Source: Bacteroidota bacterium (GTDB lineage: Bacteria > Bacteroidota > Ignavibacteria > SZUA-365). From it: a stretch of 64,000 nucleotides of DNA. The DNA lies in contig JACZJN010000031.1 in NCBI GenBank assembly GCA_014860565.1, forward strand, positions 22,878-86,877. Reading direction: 5' to 3'. Under the pieces are notes generated by a model, which saw nothing but the letters and a program-made list of their open reading frames with translations, made no database searches and was not told the DNA's origin. The position numbers were made by a program, and so were the translations under genes. Numbering within the stretch: position 1 is the stretch's first letter; the number at the start of each line of letters is the position of its first letter. Shown here piece by piece: positions 34,953 to 45,037 of the stretch.

Positions 34953-36635
34953 ATGGCGAAGACGAAAAAAATAAAGCAGGGAAGCACTGGCAGGAACGAG
35001 ACGACGACCATCCCGGCCGCCTTCAACCTCGATGAATTTCTGGACAAGTACATCTGGTACCTGCTTCCAATTCTGGTGCTGCTCTATTACTGGTTCAGCC
35101 AGGGTTCGACCGGCTTTTACCAGGATGATGAAATCGGTCACTACCGAAACATCCGGCAGTTCTGGGGTGATCCTTTCTCGATCATGGGCAACCAGCCCAA
35201 GCCGGGGTGGAAAATCCTTCTCGTCGTGCCCGGACTTTTCGGCTTCACCGGCGTACTGCTCGCGCATTGCCTGATTGCCGCGCTCACGGTCATCATGACC
35301 TACAAGCTCGGTCGGGCGATGAAGATGAAAAACGCGTCCTTCGCAGCGCTCTTTCTTGCCGCACAGCCGCTGTTTCTGCAGCTGTCCTTCCGCGCATATT
35401 CCGAAATTACCGCGGGCCTGTTTATTGTGCTGTCGCTGTATTTTTATTACCGCGAACGCTGGATATGGGCCGCGATCACGTCTTCGTACGTTTTTGCGAT
35501 ACGTCAGGAATTCGCGCTCGTGAGCATCGGGCTCGGTGTGCTCTTTCTGATGCGCAAGCAATGGATCCCGTTCTTGCTGCTCGCCTGGACCCCACTGGCC
35601 CTGATGCTGATCGGCTGGATGTCAACGGGCAACATCATGTGGATGTTCGAGGACATGCAGCGCATCGGTCTCGGCGTGGAAGTGCCGCACAAGCCCTTCT
35701 GGCATTATTTCGAGACCTATGTGTATATGGTGGGTCCGGTCGTATTGCCGCTGCTGACGCTCGGCTATCTGAAGACGTTTTTCCCTCTTGATCGCATGAA
35801 GGAACAGATCAACGAGCACGGCTTTCTTTTCTTCACGTTCACGATCATGTTCGCCTGGGCGGTGATCTCTGCTTGGGACGTTCCCAACTTCGGCGCGAAT
35901 CCCGGCCACTGGCGCTACCTGCTTTCCATCGCGCCGCTCACCGCGATTTACGCGGCGAAGGGCGTCAATACGATGTTCGAGAACCGCAGGCCCATGGTGA
36001 ACTATGCCATCCTGGGCGGCTTCGTCGTCATCAGCTACCTTTTCCTCTCCCGCGAAACCAACGGTTTCGTGCTCATCGACCAGCCCCGTTACGACAATCT
36101 GTATATGATGGTCGGATTGCTGGCGGTCTATGCGGCCTACGCATCACTTCGGATTTTCAGTGCACGCGTCGTCAGCGGCCTGCTCATCGTGGCGCTCGTC
36201 GGCTTCACCGTGTATGCCGAGAAGCCGCGGAAGCTCGATGACGAAGCCACGACCGTCAAGCAGGCAGCCGAGTGGTACCTGGCGCAGCCCGAGGAATTCC
36301 GCGCTCGTCCGTTGTACGGCAATCACGTTCTGTTCCGATATTTTGCCGACATCGATATCAACGACTCGAACCGCGATCGGGGCTTGCGCCTCGAGGAACT
36401 CGAGAAAGCCGCTCCCGGATCGGTGATGATCTGGGACAGCCATTATGGCAACAGCCAATTCGGCGGCAATGTGCCGATGGACTATTTCCAGCAGAATCCG
36501 CATTACAAGCTGCTGCATCAGATCATAGCGCCCAATCAGACATTCGGGGTGCTGATATTCGAGAAAACCGAGGATGCAGGCGGAATCAACGGTCTCGGTG
36601 CAAGACCGGCGGACGATAGTGCCGCCAGCCAATGA
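34953..36635 (+). CDS. Multi-span GT-C membrane glycosyltransferase (PMT/ArnT-like)
   Basis: 560 residues from MAKTKKIKQGSTGRN, with GGAGCGGAG upstream. The 34881 frame overlaps the previous gene and is less likely. A helix at ~30-50 is followed by an extracytoplasmic loop with QGSTGFYQDDEIGHYRNIRQFW, in which the D-D-E motif is typical of PMT/ArnT first-loop catalytic acids. At least nine more hydrophobic helices follow and then a soluble C-terminal region (~430-560). It would use a polyprenyl-linked sugar, perhaps from the GT2 enzyme upstream. The exact acceptor is unknown. Confidence 0.8.
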   Translation: MAKTKKIKQGSTGRNETTTIPAAFNLDEFLDKYIWYLLPILVLLYYWFSQGSTGFYQDDEIGHYRNIRQFWGDPFSIMGNQPKPGWKILLVVPGLFGFTGVLLAHCLIAALTVIMTYKLGRAMKMKNASFAALFLAAQPLFLQLSFRAYSEITAGLFIVLSLYFYYRERWIWAAITSSYVFAIRQEFALVSIGLGVLFLMRKQWIPFLLLAWTPLALMLIGWMSTGNIMWMFEDMQRIGLGVEVPHKPFWHYFETYVYMVGPVVLPLLTLGYLKTFFPLDRMKEQINEHGFLFFTFTIMFAWAVISAWDVPNFGANPGHWRYLLSIAPLTAIYAAKGVNTMFENRRPMVNYAILGGFVVISYLFLSRETNGFVLIDQPRYDNLYMMVGLLAVYAAYASLRIFSARVVSGLLIVALVGFTVYAEKPRKLDDEATTVKQAAEWYLAQPEEFRARPLYGNHVLFRYFADIDINDSNRDRGLRLEELEKAAPGSVMIWDSHYGNSQFGGNVPMDYFQQNPHYKLLHQIIAPNQTFGVLIFEKTEDAGGINGLGARPADDSAASQ

Positions 36636-36792
36636 TTCCAATATCTTACAGCATTCATCTCATTGATTTTCTCAGGATACATTCGTAGGTTTCCTGTTGA
36701 TTCAGATTCGGTGAACGACGCCGGATGATCACATAGCCGGCTGACGTACGCGACAGTCCGGTGAGTCCTCCATCCACCCGACCCGAGGTAAT

Positions 36793-39700
36793 ATGATTTT
36801 GATCGACGTGTTCCGCACGCGGGGAATCTCATCCATCCTGCTCGCCGGACTCATCGCTGCGTTTGCCTCCGCCTGTTCCTCCCAGGGGGAACTGACGAAG
36901 GAAGAACGCGCGGATGGCGATGTGTCCACCGCGGCGCTTCTCGACACGCTTGCCCCCGATCCCAGTGCACCGCTGCTCCCTCGTCCCGAACTGACTATCG
37001 ACGGAGTGCCGCCCGCGCCGGATGTCAGTGCGATCGAAAAGGAACCACTGCTTGACCGTGCCCGCATGCACATCGTGCTCGCGGCGAAGGCTCTCGAAAA
37101 CGGCGACACGCTCACATCCGTGGACCAATGCACGCAGGCCAGTGAGAAGCTGGACCGGGCGAGTTATCTTCCCGAGATCGACGACGATGCCGGATACAAC
37201 GAACTCGCCGCCCGCCTCCGGGCATTGTATCGCGCATCCGCGCAGACGATCGAGCAGTCGGAACTGGAAGTCCCGATGTCCGCGCTCGCGTCGTTGGCCG
37301 ACGATGCCGTGGAAGCCGACACGATCGATCTTTCGCTGATTTCCTTCAAGGAACCGCCCCCTACGACGATCCCGCTCCCGTTGAACCAGGAAGTGGAGAA
37401 AAACATCATCTATTTCACGACGAAGATGCGCAAGCATTTCGTGAAGTGGATCGAGCGTTCGGGCCGCTATTTCCCGGTCATGCGTCCGATCCTCAAAGAA
37501 GAGGGCATGCCGGATGAGATCATTTTCCTTTCCATGATAGAAAGCGGCGTCAATCCGGTCGCGCGCTCCTGGGCCGCATGCGTCGGACTCTGGCAGTTCC
37601 TGAAATCCACCGGCGAGATGTACGGCCTGAAGGGGGACTGGCATACCGACGACCGCTGCGATCCCGAGAAGGCGACGCGAGCGGCGGCGCGGCATCTTCG
37701 TGACCTGTACAACCGCTTCAATGACTGGCATCTTGCACTGGCCGCGTACAATGCCGGGGCGGGACGTATCTCGCGTGCAATCAAGAAATCAGGCAAGGCA
37801 AATCCGAATTACTGGGAAGTGAGGGAGTACCTCCCTCGCGAAACGCAGAACTATGTGCCGCGTTTCATCGCAGCGGCAATCGTCGCCCTCGATCCGAAGG
37901 AGTATGACCTCGCGGACGTTCCAAACGAGCATCCGCTGGAATACGACGTGGTCACCACCGACAAGCCGTATCACATGAAGGATCTCGCGCAGGTGGTGGG
38001 CAGCAGCGTGGAAGAACTGCAGTTGCTCAATCCCACCCTGCTACAGCCCCAGACGCCGCCGCGTCCGTTCGAGCTGCGCATTCCGAAAGGGCGCAGCACC
38101 ACCTTCGCCTCCAACATCGGGAATCTCGTCGTCAGAAGCAGCATCGAGACCGTCGTCGTGGACTACAAGGTCAAGCGCGGCGACAATCTCTACAAGTTGG
38201 CCAAGAAACACCATGTGACCGTCGGTCAGATCGTCAAGGCCAATGAACTCAGCAGCGCGCGCAATCTCCGCGTTGGTGAGATTCTGCGCATACCGAAAAA
38301 AGAAGTCACCACGACCACCTCCTACAAGGTGGCAATGGACAATATTTCGAATCCCGACAGCGAGATCGATCCCACCGTACGTACCAACGGCCGACGCAAG
38401 CTGGCCATCAAGGTGGAAAACGGCATGACCCTGGGCGGACTGGCCAGGAATTTCGGCGTTACCGTTGCGGACCTGATGACCTGGAACAGTATGGGGTCCG
38501 ACGAGCGCCTGCAGGCAGGGAAGACCCTCGAGGTGTGGATCAAGGACGATCAGCCGCAGCCGGAGGATGCCCCCTTGCTTGCAGAGCTTCACACTCCCGA
38601 GGGCATTTCGACCGGAAGCGCGGCGGGACGTGCGGTGCAGGCCGATGCACATGGCCCTTCGAGCGGTATCGAGGCCGCCGCGCGCGCGCCAAAATTCGAA
38701 TACACCGTGCAGCGTGGGGAAACGCTCGCCAGCATCGCCGACGCGTTCAACGTCACCATACAGAACCTCATCGACTGGAACGATCTGAAGAGCACCACGA
38801 TTCACAGCGGCAGTTCACTCAAGGTGCAGCAGACAGCCATTGCCGGGGTCCCCGCTGAACACGCTCCGCAGGAAAAACCGGGCAGCAGGAAGGCAGCCGC
38901 GGAGAAAGCAGCCGCGGTGAAAGCGGTACCCGAGAAAACCGCACCGGAGAAAGTCGCACCGGAGAAAGCAGCCGCGGTGAAAGCGGTACCCGAGAAAACG
39001 GTAGTGGTGAAAGGGGCGCAGGATAAACCCGCCGTGCCAAAGTACACGGGTTTGATGAAGGATTCTGTCTATACCGTGAATAAAGGCGAGACACTCTACC
39101 GCATCGCGAGCATGCATGGCGTGACGGTGGAAGAGATGATGCAGTGGAACGGGCTTCCGGACCCGAATATCCAGGTTGGCCAGAAACTTCGCATCAGCAA
39201 GGTTGCCGCAGAGGGCGTTACGGCGGCACCTGCTGCCGTGCCCGTTACCGTCGCAGCGGACGAAGATGGCGCGGCACCGCTTGAGACGGTGGACGGCGTG
39301 TATACCGTACAGCCGGGCGACAATCTCTACCGTATCGCGCGCGCCGCCGGACTCTCGGTAGAGGAACTGAAGAAATTGAACGGGCTGAAATCGAGCAACA
39401 TCGTCAACGGCCAGAAGTTGACCATCGTGCGCAACGTCCCAGCCGCAGCCCCGCAGACCGCAGCCCCGCAGGCCACTGCGCCGCAGGCCACTGCGCCGCA
39501 GACCGCAGCGCCGAAAGCCACTGCGCCGCAGACCGCAGCGCCGCAGGCCACTGCGCCGCAGACCGCAGTGCCCCCAGCGCCGGCGCCAAAGTCTGCAGCA
39601 GCGCCTGCACCAACTGGCGCACTGCGCAGTGATGCCGCGGAAAGAGTCGATCAGAAGGCGCCCAAGCAGGATGTTGGTCGGCCCGCCTCGGCGGAGAACG

Positions 39701-39852
39701 GTGTCCGCCATGAGCACGTCGTCGTAAAGGGCGAGACGCTCAACAGCATTGCACGCAAGCTCGGTGTTCCCGTATCGCGGCTTGCTGAATGGAACGACCT
39801 GGGACGTTACCTGAGCATTGGTCAGAAGATCGTCTATTACACCACGCAATAG
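36793..39852 (+). CDS. MltD-like lytic transglycosylase with six LysM domains
   Basis: 1019 residues. Signal/lipobox [17 protein letters not shown] suggests an outer-membrane lipoprotein. The SLT domain lies at ~195-350 with [12 protein letters not shown] (catalytic Glu), [15 protein letters not shown] and [17 protein letters not shown]. Six LysM modules follow near residues 455-505, 537-585, 633-680, 758-805, 835-880 and 974-1019. Linkers are low complexity: [17 protein letters not shown] with internal repeats, and [13 protein letters not shown] repeated several times. It cleaves glycan strands of peptidoglycan non-hydrolytically and is well equipped to hold them. It is much longer than E. 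coli MltD (two LysM). The GAGGTAAT site precedes the ATG. Confidence 0.92.
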   Translation: MILIDVFRTRGISSILLAGLIAAFASACSSQGELTKEERADGDVSTAALLDTLAPDPSAPLLPRPELTIDGVPPAPDVSAIEKEPLLDRARMHIVLAAKALENGDTLTSVDQCTQASEKLDRASYLPEIDDDAGYNELAARLRALYRASAQTIEQSELEVPMSALASLADDAVEADTIDLSLISFKEPPPTTIPLPLNQEVEKNIIYFTTKMRKHFVKWIERSGRYFPVMRPILKEEGMPDEIIFLSMIESGVNPVARSWAACVGLWQFLKSTGEMYGLKGDWHTDDRCDPEKATRAAARHLRDLYNRFNDWHLALAAYNAGAGRISRAIKKSGKANPNYWEVREYLPRETQNYVPRFIAAAIVALDPKEYDLADVPNEHPLEYDVVTTDKPYHMKDLAQVVGSSVEELQLLNPTLLQPQTPPRPFELRIPKGRSTTFASNIGNLVVRSSIETVVVDYKVKRGDNLYKLAKKHHVTVGQIVKANELSSARNLRVGEILRIPKKEVTTTTSYKVAMDNISNPDSEIDPTVRTNGRRKLAIKVENGMTLGGLARNFGVTVADLMTWNSMGSDERLQAGKTLEVWIKDDQPQPEDAPLLAELHTPEGISTGSAAGRAVQADAHGPSSGIEAAARAPKFEYTVQRGETLASIADAFNVTIQNLIDWNDLKSTTIHSGSSLKVQQTAIAGVPAEHAPQEKPGSRKAAAEKAAAVKAVPEKTAPEKVAPEKAAAVKAVPEKTVVVKGAQDKPAVPKYTGLMKDSVYTVNKGETLYRIASMHGVTVEEMMQWNGLPDPNIQVGQKLRISKVAAEGVTAAPAAVPVTVAADEDGAAPLETVDGVYTVQPGDNLYRIARAAGLSVEELKKLNGLKSSNIVNGQKLTIVRNVPAAAPQTAAPQATAPQATAPQTAAPKATAPQTAAPQATAPQTAVPPAPAPKSAAAPAPTGALRSDAAERVDQKAPKQDVGRPASAENGVRHEHVVVKGETLNSIARKLGVPVSRLAEWNDLGRYLSIGQKIVYYTTQ

Positions 39853-39902
39853 CGCGTCACATACTTCCAACGTTCCGGTGGAACGATCGGACTTTGGTGT
39901 GC

Positions 39903-41363
39903 ATGAACACCTACGAACGGCATCGACAGTATCTGCTGCACAGACAGCGAAGGCGTCGCCTGTTCCGTCGCGCTCTTATCGCGACCGCAGGTGTCGCTGC
40001 GTTTCTTGCAGTGTGGACCATCCTGTCCCACCTGGGGCCTACGCGCTACGCCCCGCCTGATCCGGCGGAAGTCGGCGCTCTTGCTGCCAGGGAAGTCGCG
40101 CGCACCGCCGCAATCTCGATAAACACCGTCCACGCCGAATTGCGGCCAGAATTCAGGGAACGGGCCAAAAAGGCCGTCCTGCGTCTCTTTGACAGCAGCG
40201 TTACGCCGGTGACTCCTGCACAGGGCAGTTCCAAGGATAGCGCGGTGGCACTCCCCGACCCCTCCGCCGCATCCTCCGTCAATTCCATCCCCATCGCTGC
40301 CAAGGCCACCACAATTCTGACCCCGCTCCCCGAGTACGAAGACGACGTCCTGCAGGATCTGCCTCTGCCCTCGATGCGCACGATGGACATTCTGCTGATC
40401 GGCCTCGACAGTCGGCTTGGGCATGAGCGGGGCCGTGCCGACGCGCTGCATTTGCTGACGGTGGATTTCGATGCACCGCTTGTGCGCATCACAAGCATTC
40501 CGCGAGGCACGTATTCGAAGCTTGGCTACAGGAACGAGGCGTCGAATATCATTTCCAATGTACGCGCCGCACGCGGACGGACGGAATTGCAGCGGCGGGT
40601 TGCGAAAATGTGCAGACGCGACAGCGTGCCCTATTTCGTGGAAATCGGCTTTTCCGACGCATTCGGCATTCTTGAGCTTTTGGGATTCGAAAATCCCGGC
40701 GCCGAACTGCAGGCACTGCGGCAGCGGAAGGGATATCAGTTCGGCGATCATGACCGCTGCTACAATCAGGGGTTGTTTATCCGAAGCGCGATTCTACGCC
40801 TTCTGCCGATGCTCGAAGGAGCGACCGGAGATTTGATCCTGCGCGCCGGATTGGATCTCGTGCATACGAACCTGACCTCCGAACAATGCCGCGGTATTGT
40901 GTATTTGCTCAACGATGCGGGCGTCACGCGGGCCCCGTCGCTGATCACCGTGACACTCCGCAGCCGTTTCCGTGATCGCATCGAGCGTGCGGGACCCCCA
41001 CCCGCGGCAAAGCACGCAGTGCATGGACTGGATTACGCCGGGAAGGGAGGGGACGCCGCAAGGGCGGAGCGCCGCATTCGCCGGGCGCTGGCTGATGCCG
41101 CAAGGCAGCGCGGTGACGCCCGTCGCGTCCGGTCGCTGCTCTGGACACTTTTCGTTCAGCACGCATGGCTGCAGCTCGAAGTCGGGACGTCGCGTTCCGC
41201 ACTGCGCGATTCCATCGCCGGTTCACTGGCGGAGGCCTGTGCGGCATTGAAGGACGACGACGGCATCATGGTCATACGCCGAACGCTTCGCGCGGATAAT
41301 CTGTTATTTCCGCGTGTCCCGGCAGGTGCCGAGCAATCCGCGGTCATTGCGCCCGGGCCGTAG
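39903..41363 (+). CDS. Divergent LytR-CpsA-Psr (LCP)-like membrane protein
   Basis: 486 residues from MNTYERHRQYLLHRQRRRRLFRRA, with one N-terminal membrane helix (ALIATAGVAAFLAVWTIL). A linker rich in Ala/Pro/Ser precedes the LCP-like domain (about 160-300): MDILLIGLDSRLGHERGRADALHLLTVDF, then ITSIPRGTYSKLGYR and a helical segment. In typical LCP enzymes the motif reads SIPRD; here the Asp is Gly. The C-terminal ~170 residues are Arg-rich and unlike known LCP tails. LCP proteins attach polyprenyl-linked glycans to peptidoglycan; activity is doubtful without the Asp. The stop codon TAG lies inside a REP-like element. Confidence 0.65.
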   Translation: MNTYERHRQYLLHRQRRRRLFRRALIATAGVAAFLAVWTILSHLGPTRYAPPDPAEVGALAAREVARTAAISINTVHAELRPEFRERAKKAVLRLFDSSVTPVTPAQGSSKDSAVALPDPSAASSVNSIPIAAKATTILTPLPEYEDDVLQDLPLPSMRTMDILLIGLDSRLGHERGRADALHLLTVDFDAPLVRITSIPRGTYSKLGYRNEASNIISNVRAARGRTELQRRVAKMCRRDSVPYFVEIGFSDAFGILELLGFENPGAELQALRQRKGYQFGDHDRCYNQGLFIRSAILRLLPMLEGATGDLILRAGLDLVHTNLTSEQCRGIVYLLNDAGVTRAPSLITVTLRSRFRDRIERAGPPPAAKHAVHGLDYAGKGGDAARAERRIRRALADAARQRGDARRVRSLLWTLFVQHAWLQLEVGTSRSALRDSIAGSLAEACAALKDDDGIMVIRRTLRADNLLFPRVPAGAEQSAVIAPGP

Positions 41364-41386
41364 GGAGGATTCATAAGGCCGCCCTG
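41361..41386. repeat. Degenerate REP-like element (copy 1)
   Basis: TAGGGAGGATTCATAAGGCC and GCCCT resembles the AGGGCGGATTC-AT-GAATCCGCCCT palindromes at 49766 and 49835. Its first three bases are the stop codon of the LCP-like gene. Confidence 0.55.
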
Positions 41387-41590
41387 CGACATCCGTGGCG
41401 TGTTGGAACTTCCGGGGCATCCCGCTATTTTGATATATCTGTTCCGATTATTCACCGGATTCCCTGTTCAGAGCTTGCGCGCGAACACACGGAAACACGG
41501 AATGCCCCCAACACCGATGGCATGGCCGGTATGCGGTACAGGAGTCAGGGCAGATCAAGTTTTTATAAGAAAAGAAATGAGGCTATACCG

Positions 41591-43720
41591 ATGAATGCAG
41601 CATTCATGCTACGGACGGAACAGGCGATCGAAGGCCTGCACCGGCTGGCATATAATCTCTGGTGGACATGGAATCCGAAGGCGCAGGACATATTCAAGAT
41701 GCTCTCGGAGCGAAAGTGGCGATCCTCGAATCATAATGCCGTCGCGGTTCTTCTCGCCATCTCCCACGAAGAGTTGCAGGCCCGGCTATGTGAAAGGGAA
41801 TTTCTCGAACGCATCGAAAACGTGCTGCAGGAGTTTGACGCGTACATGTCCCGGCAGGATACCTGGTACAATGTGCATACCGAGGGTCCTGACGGCAGGC
41901 TTATCGCCTATTTCAGCGCGGAATTCGGACTGCACGAATGTCTGCCGATTTACTCGGGCGGTTTGGGCGTGCTCGCGGGCGATCACACGAAGTCTGCCAG
42001 CGATCTCGGTCTTCCCTTCGTCGGCGTGAGCCTGTTTTACCGCAACGGATATTTCCAGCAGACGCTTGGTCCCGACGGCTGGCAGCACGAAAGCTATCCG
42101 CTGGTGGATCCGAAGCTGCTACCCGTCCAGCTCGTGACTGACGAGGCGGGAAATCCCATCACCGCGTCGGTGGAAATCGGCCACAGCATCGTGACATTCC
42201 ATGCCTACCGAGTCAAAGTTGGCAGGGCGGTGATCTACCTGCTCGACACCAACCGTCCGGAGAACGATCTGCACTATCGTGAAATCACTGCCCGGGTGTA
42301 CGGTGGCGACAGCACGACGCGCGTCATGCAGGAGATCATACTCGGCATCGGCGGTGTGCGCTATCTGCGTCAGCTTGAATTGCAGCCGACAGTCTATCAC
42401 ATGAATGAGGGACACAGCGCATTCCTGACGCTTGAACTTCTGCGCGAGCGTCTCTCCCGCAGCGACACGCGCGAGGCGGCAGAGCAGTGGGTGCGGCGCC
42501 ATTGCGTCTTCACGACGCACACGCCGGTACCCGCCGGACATGACCGTTTCACGCCCGATCTGCTCGATCACCTCATGTCGGGATTCCGTCAAAGCCTCGG
42601 CCTTGAGCATCAAGACCTGATGTCCTACGGCCGTGAACGGCGCGACGATATGCAGGAGACGTTCTGCATGACCGTGCTGGCACTGCGTATGTCGCGTGCA
42701 GCGAACGGCGTCAGCGAACTCCACGGTCAGGTGAGCAGGGAAATGTGGGCAGGCTTTTTCGGCGTAAGCGATCCGGCGCAGGTGCCGATCGGACACATCA
42801 CCAACGGCGTGCACATCCTCGGCTGGATGGCCAACCGCACTCGGCAGTTCTGGCTTAAGCATCTCGGCGCGAAATGGATTTACTACCTGAAAAAACAGGC
42901 GATCTGGACACAGGTGTCCGATCCGGAGCTTATTCCCGACGAGGATATCTGGGCATTGCGCTACGGTCTGCGACGGGATCTGATCGAATACGTACGACGC
43001 GTCATGCGGCACCAGTACCAGCGCATGGGAGCAGATTACAGCGTTGCGCAGGACAGCATCCTCAATCCCGACGCCCTGACCATCGGCTTCGCGCGGCGAT
43101 TTGCGACCTACAAGCGCGCGCCTCTGTTCTTCAAGGAATTCAACCGTGTCGTGGAGATTATCAACAATCCTGATCGCCCCGTGCAGCTGGTGTTCGCGGG
43201 CAAGGCGCATCCGCGCGACGACATGGGCAAGAGGTTCATCCAGGAGATCGTCGGCTACAGCAAGAATCCCGCGCTGTTCGGCAAAGTCGTGTTTCTTGAA
43301 AATTACGATATCAACGTCGCGCGGCACATGATTTCCGGGGTGGATATCTGGCTCAATAATCCGCGGCGACCGATGGAAGCAAGCGGCACCAGCGGTATGA
43401 AGATCGTCATTCACGGCGGATTGAATTTCAGCATACAGGACGGTTGGTGGCGAGAGGGGTATAACGGAAAGAACGGCTGGAGCATCGGGGACGACGCGAA
43501 TCTCGCCGATCAGGATCAGCAGGATGCCAACGACGCGGCGTTCCTTCTTGCCATTCTGGAGAACGAAGTGATCCCTGAATTCTATGATCGCGACGAGTTC
43601 GGCATCCCCCGCAAATGGATACAGCGAATCCGTAATTCCATGGAGACACTGATTCCGCAGTTCAACACCGACCGCATGGTTTCCGACTACGTGAACATGT
43701 ATTACAACAAGCAAGATTAA
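41591..43720 (+). CDS. glgP: Alpha-glucan (glycogen/starch) phosphorylase
   Basis: 709 residues from MNAAFMLRTEQAIEGLHRLAYNLWWTWNP, beginning with the DUF3417-like region of the TIGR02094-type phosphorylases. GAGG lies upstream; the longer frame lacks support. Core motifs: FSAEFGLHECLPIYSGGLGVLAGDHTKSASDLGLP, NEGHSAFLTLELLRE, FTTHTPVPAGHDRF, FARRFATYKRAPL and the PLP-lysine loop EASGTSGMKIVIHGG. It phosphorolyses alpha-1,4-glucans to glucose-1-phosphate. No glycogen synthase or branching genes are nearby. Confidence 0.93.
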   Translation: MNAAFMLRTEQAIEGLHRLAYNLWWTWNPKAQDIFKMLSERKWRSSNHNAVAVLLAISHEELQARLCEREFLERIENVLQEFDAYMSRQDTWYNVHTEGPDGRLIAYFSAEFGLHECLPIYSGGLGVLAGDHTKSASDLGLPFVGVSLFYRNGYFQQTLGPDGWQHESYPLVDPKLLPVQLVTDEAGNPITASVEIGHSIVTFHAYRVKVGRAVIYLLDTNRPENDLHYREITARVYGGDSTTRVMQEIILGIGGVRYLRQLELQPTVYHMNEGHSAFLTLELLRERLSRSDTREAAEQWVRRHCVFTTHTPVPAGHDRFTPDLLDHLMSGFRQSLGLEHQDLMSYGRERRDDMQETFCMTVLALRMSRAANGVSELHGQVSREMWAGFFGVSDPAQVPIGHITNGVHILGWMANRTRQFWLKHLGAKWIYYLKKQAIWTQVSDPELIPDEDIWALRYGLRRDLIEYVRRVMRHQYQRMGADYSVAQDSILNPDALTIGFARRFATYKRAPLFFKEFNRVVEIINNPDRPVQLVFAGKAHPRDDMGKRFIQEIVGYSKNPALFGKVVFLENYDINVARHMISGVDIWLNNPRRPMEASGTSGMKIVIHGGLNFSIQDGWWREGYNGKNGWSIGDDANLADQDQQDANDAAFLLAILENEVIPEFYDRDEFGIPRKWIQRIRNSMETLIPQFNTDRMVSDYVNMYYNKQD

Positions 43721-43780
43721 TTCCGGCCGCTGGAACGCCAGCATGCCGTTTCATGTTTATCTTTTCTATGAGGAGCACAC

Positions 43781-43981
43781 ATGCCATCAGCGTTTGAGTA
43801 CAAAGAAGTGGTCGGCATTTCCACTGAAAACATCGAGGCCGCTATCAAGGAAGGACTGAACGAGATATCCAAATCGTATCAAGTCGCCTGGTTTGAGGTC
43901 CTGTCCATGCGCGGGCGAATGGTCGACGCGGACAAGGTGGAGTACCAGGTCTCGATTAAGATTGGATGCCGCGCTAAATAA
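43781..43981 (+). CDS. Dodecin-family small flavin-binding protein
   Basis: 66 residues with a GAGGAG site before the ATG. EYKEVVGISTENIEAAIKEGLNEISKSYQVAWFEVLSMRGRMVDADKVEYQVSIKIGCR shows the dodecin beta-alpha-beta-beta pattern, including WFEV (flavin-stacking Trp) and R-G-R. Dodecins form 12-mers that store riboflavin or FMN. It lies ~60 bp after the phosphorylase gene and 20 bp before a peroxiredoxin gene. Confidence 0.87.
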   Translation: MPSAFEYKEVVGISTENIEAAIKEGLNEISKSYQVAWFEVLSMRGRMVDADKVEYQVSIKIGCRAK

Positions 43982-44003
43982 ATTTGATCACCAAGGAGTT
44001 AGC

Positions 44004-44474
44004 ATGATCGAAATCGGATCCCCGGCACCGGATTTCTCCCTCGTCGACACCAATCGCGAGGCGAAATCCCTTCATGATTTCAAGGGCCGCGCCACCGTGC
44101 TCGCCTTCTATCCGGGTGCCTTCACCGGCGTCTGCGAAAAGGAAATGTGCACGCTGCGCGATTCCATGGCGGATCTCGGCGACCTGGCTGCCAACGTCGT
44201 CGGCATCAGTGTCGATTCGCCCTTCGCCAACAGCGGGTTTGCCAGCCGCAATAATCTTCAGTTTCCCCTCCTTTCTGATTTCACGCGTGAAACGATCAAG
44301 ACCTACGGCGTCCTGCTGAGTGATTTTGCAGGACTTTCGGGTTACGACGTGGCGCAGCGTTCCGTATTCATTCTCGACGCCGACGGCGTGATCCGCTACA
44401 AATGGATTGCCGAGAATCCCGGTATCGAGCCCGACTACGCAGTGGTCAAGGAAGAACTGACCAAGCTCGGCTGA
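44004..44474 (+). CDS. Peroxiredoxin (AhpE/1-Cys or atypical 2-Cys type)
   Basis: 156 residues from MIEIGSPAPDFSLVDTNREAKSLHDF, with AAGGAG upstream. Active-site motif FYPGAFTGVCEKEMC: peroxidatic Cys (about residue 46) followed five residues later by a second Cys. Beta/alpha thioredoxin-like fold continues VVGISVDSPFANSGFASRNNLQFPLLSDF. Reduces peroxides, cytosolic. Forms a pair with the Bcp-like gene downstream. Confidence 0.92.
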   Translation: MIEIGSPAPDFSLVDTNREAKSLHDFKGRATVLAFYPGAFTGVCEKEMCTLRDSMADLGDLAANVVGISVDSPFANSGFASRNNLQFPLLSDFTRETIKTYGVLLSDFAGLSGYDVAQRSVFILDADGVIRYKWIAENPGIEPDYAVVKEELTKLG

Positions 44475-44490
44475 CAAATGTTCGTGCATG

Positions 44491-44526
44491 GAGGCTGCCC
44501 CCGCGGGGCGGCCTTCACTTTTTCAT
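44491..44526 (+). terminator. Terminator after the first peroxiredoxin
   Basis: GGCTGCCCC-GC-GGGGCGGCC hairpin followed by TTCACTTTTTC, 17 bp after the stop. Confidence 0.7.
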
Positions 44527-44567
44527 CCGCAGCTGCATTTCACACACAGGCATTCGCAGGAGACAGC

Positions 44568-45029
44568 ATGCTCGAAACTGGCAAGAAAGCACCGGCGTTT
44601 TCCCTGCCGTCGGTCAGCGGTCGCAAGGTCGCACTCAAGGACTTTGCAGGGAAAAAGGTCGTTCTCTATTTTTATCCCAAAGACAACACTCCCGGCTGTA
44701 CGCAGGAGGCCTGCGATTTCCGCGATAATTTTGCCCGCGTGCAGGCGGCAGGCGCCGTGGTGCTGGGTATCAGCGCCGACAGCCTCGTCTCGCACGAGAA
44801 ATTCCGCGACAAGTTCGAACTTCCGTTCGACCTGCTCACTGACGAGAGTCATGAAATGATGGAGAAGTACGGGGTGTGGAAGGAAAAAAAGAATTACGGC
44901 CGCACGTACATGGGCATTGAGCGTACGACGGTTTTGATCGACGGGCAGGGCGTCGTGCGCCACATCTGGCCAAAAGTCAAGGTGAAGGGGCACGTCGATG
45001 CGGTGCTCGCAGCTATCGAAGAAGGATAA
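44568..45029 (+). CDS. bcp: Thioredoxin-dependent peroxiredoxin Bcp/PrxQ
   Basis: 153 residues from MLETGKKAPAFSLPSVSGRKVALKDF. AGGAGA lies ahead of the ATG; the frame extends further upstream through the terminator and is rejected. PrxQ motif VVLYFYPKDNTPGCTQEACDFRD with peroxidatic Cys in PGCTxEAC and resolving Cys five residues on. GISADSLVSHEKFRDKFELPFDLLTDE and the C-terminal MGIERTTVLIDGQGVVRHIWPKVKVKGH follow. Confidence 0.95.
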   Translation: MLETGKKAPAFSLPSVSGRKVALKDFAGKKVVLYFYPKDNTPGCTQEACDFRDNFARVQAAGAVVLGISADSLVSHEKFRDKFELPFDLLTDESHEMMEKYGVWKEKKNYGRTYMGIERTTVLIDGQGVVRHIWPKVKVKGHVDAVLAAIEEG

Positions 45030-45037
45030 GGACCGGC

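Noticed and set aside
38880..39590. Short tandem repeats as a possible CRISPR array
   Set aside because: The repeats are in frame, 9-60 bp, without unique spacers of constant size, and encode Ala/Pro/Lys linkers between LysM domains.
42119..43744. 541-residue open frame on the minus strand
   Set aside because: Antisense shadow of the alpha-glucan phosphorylase gene, no family features, no ribosome-binding site.
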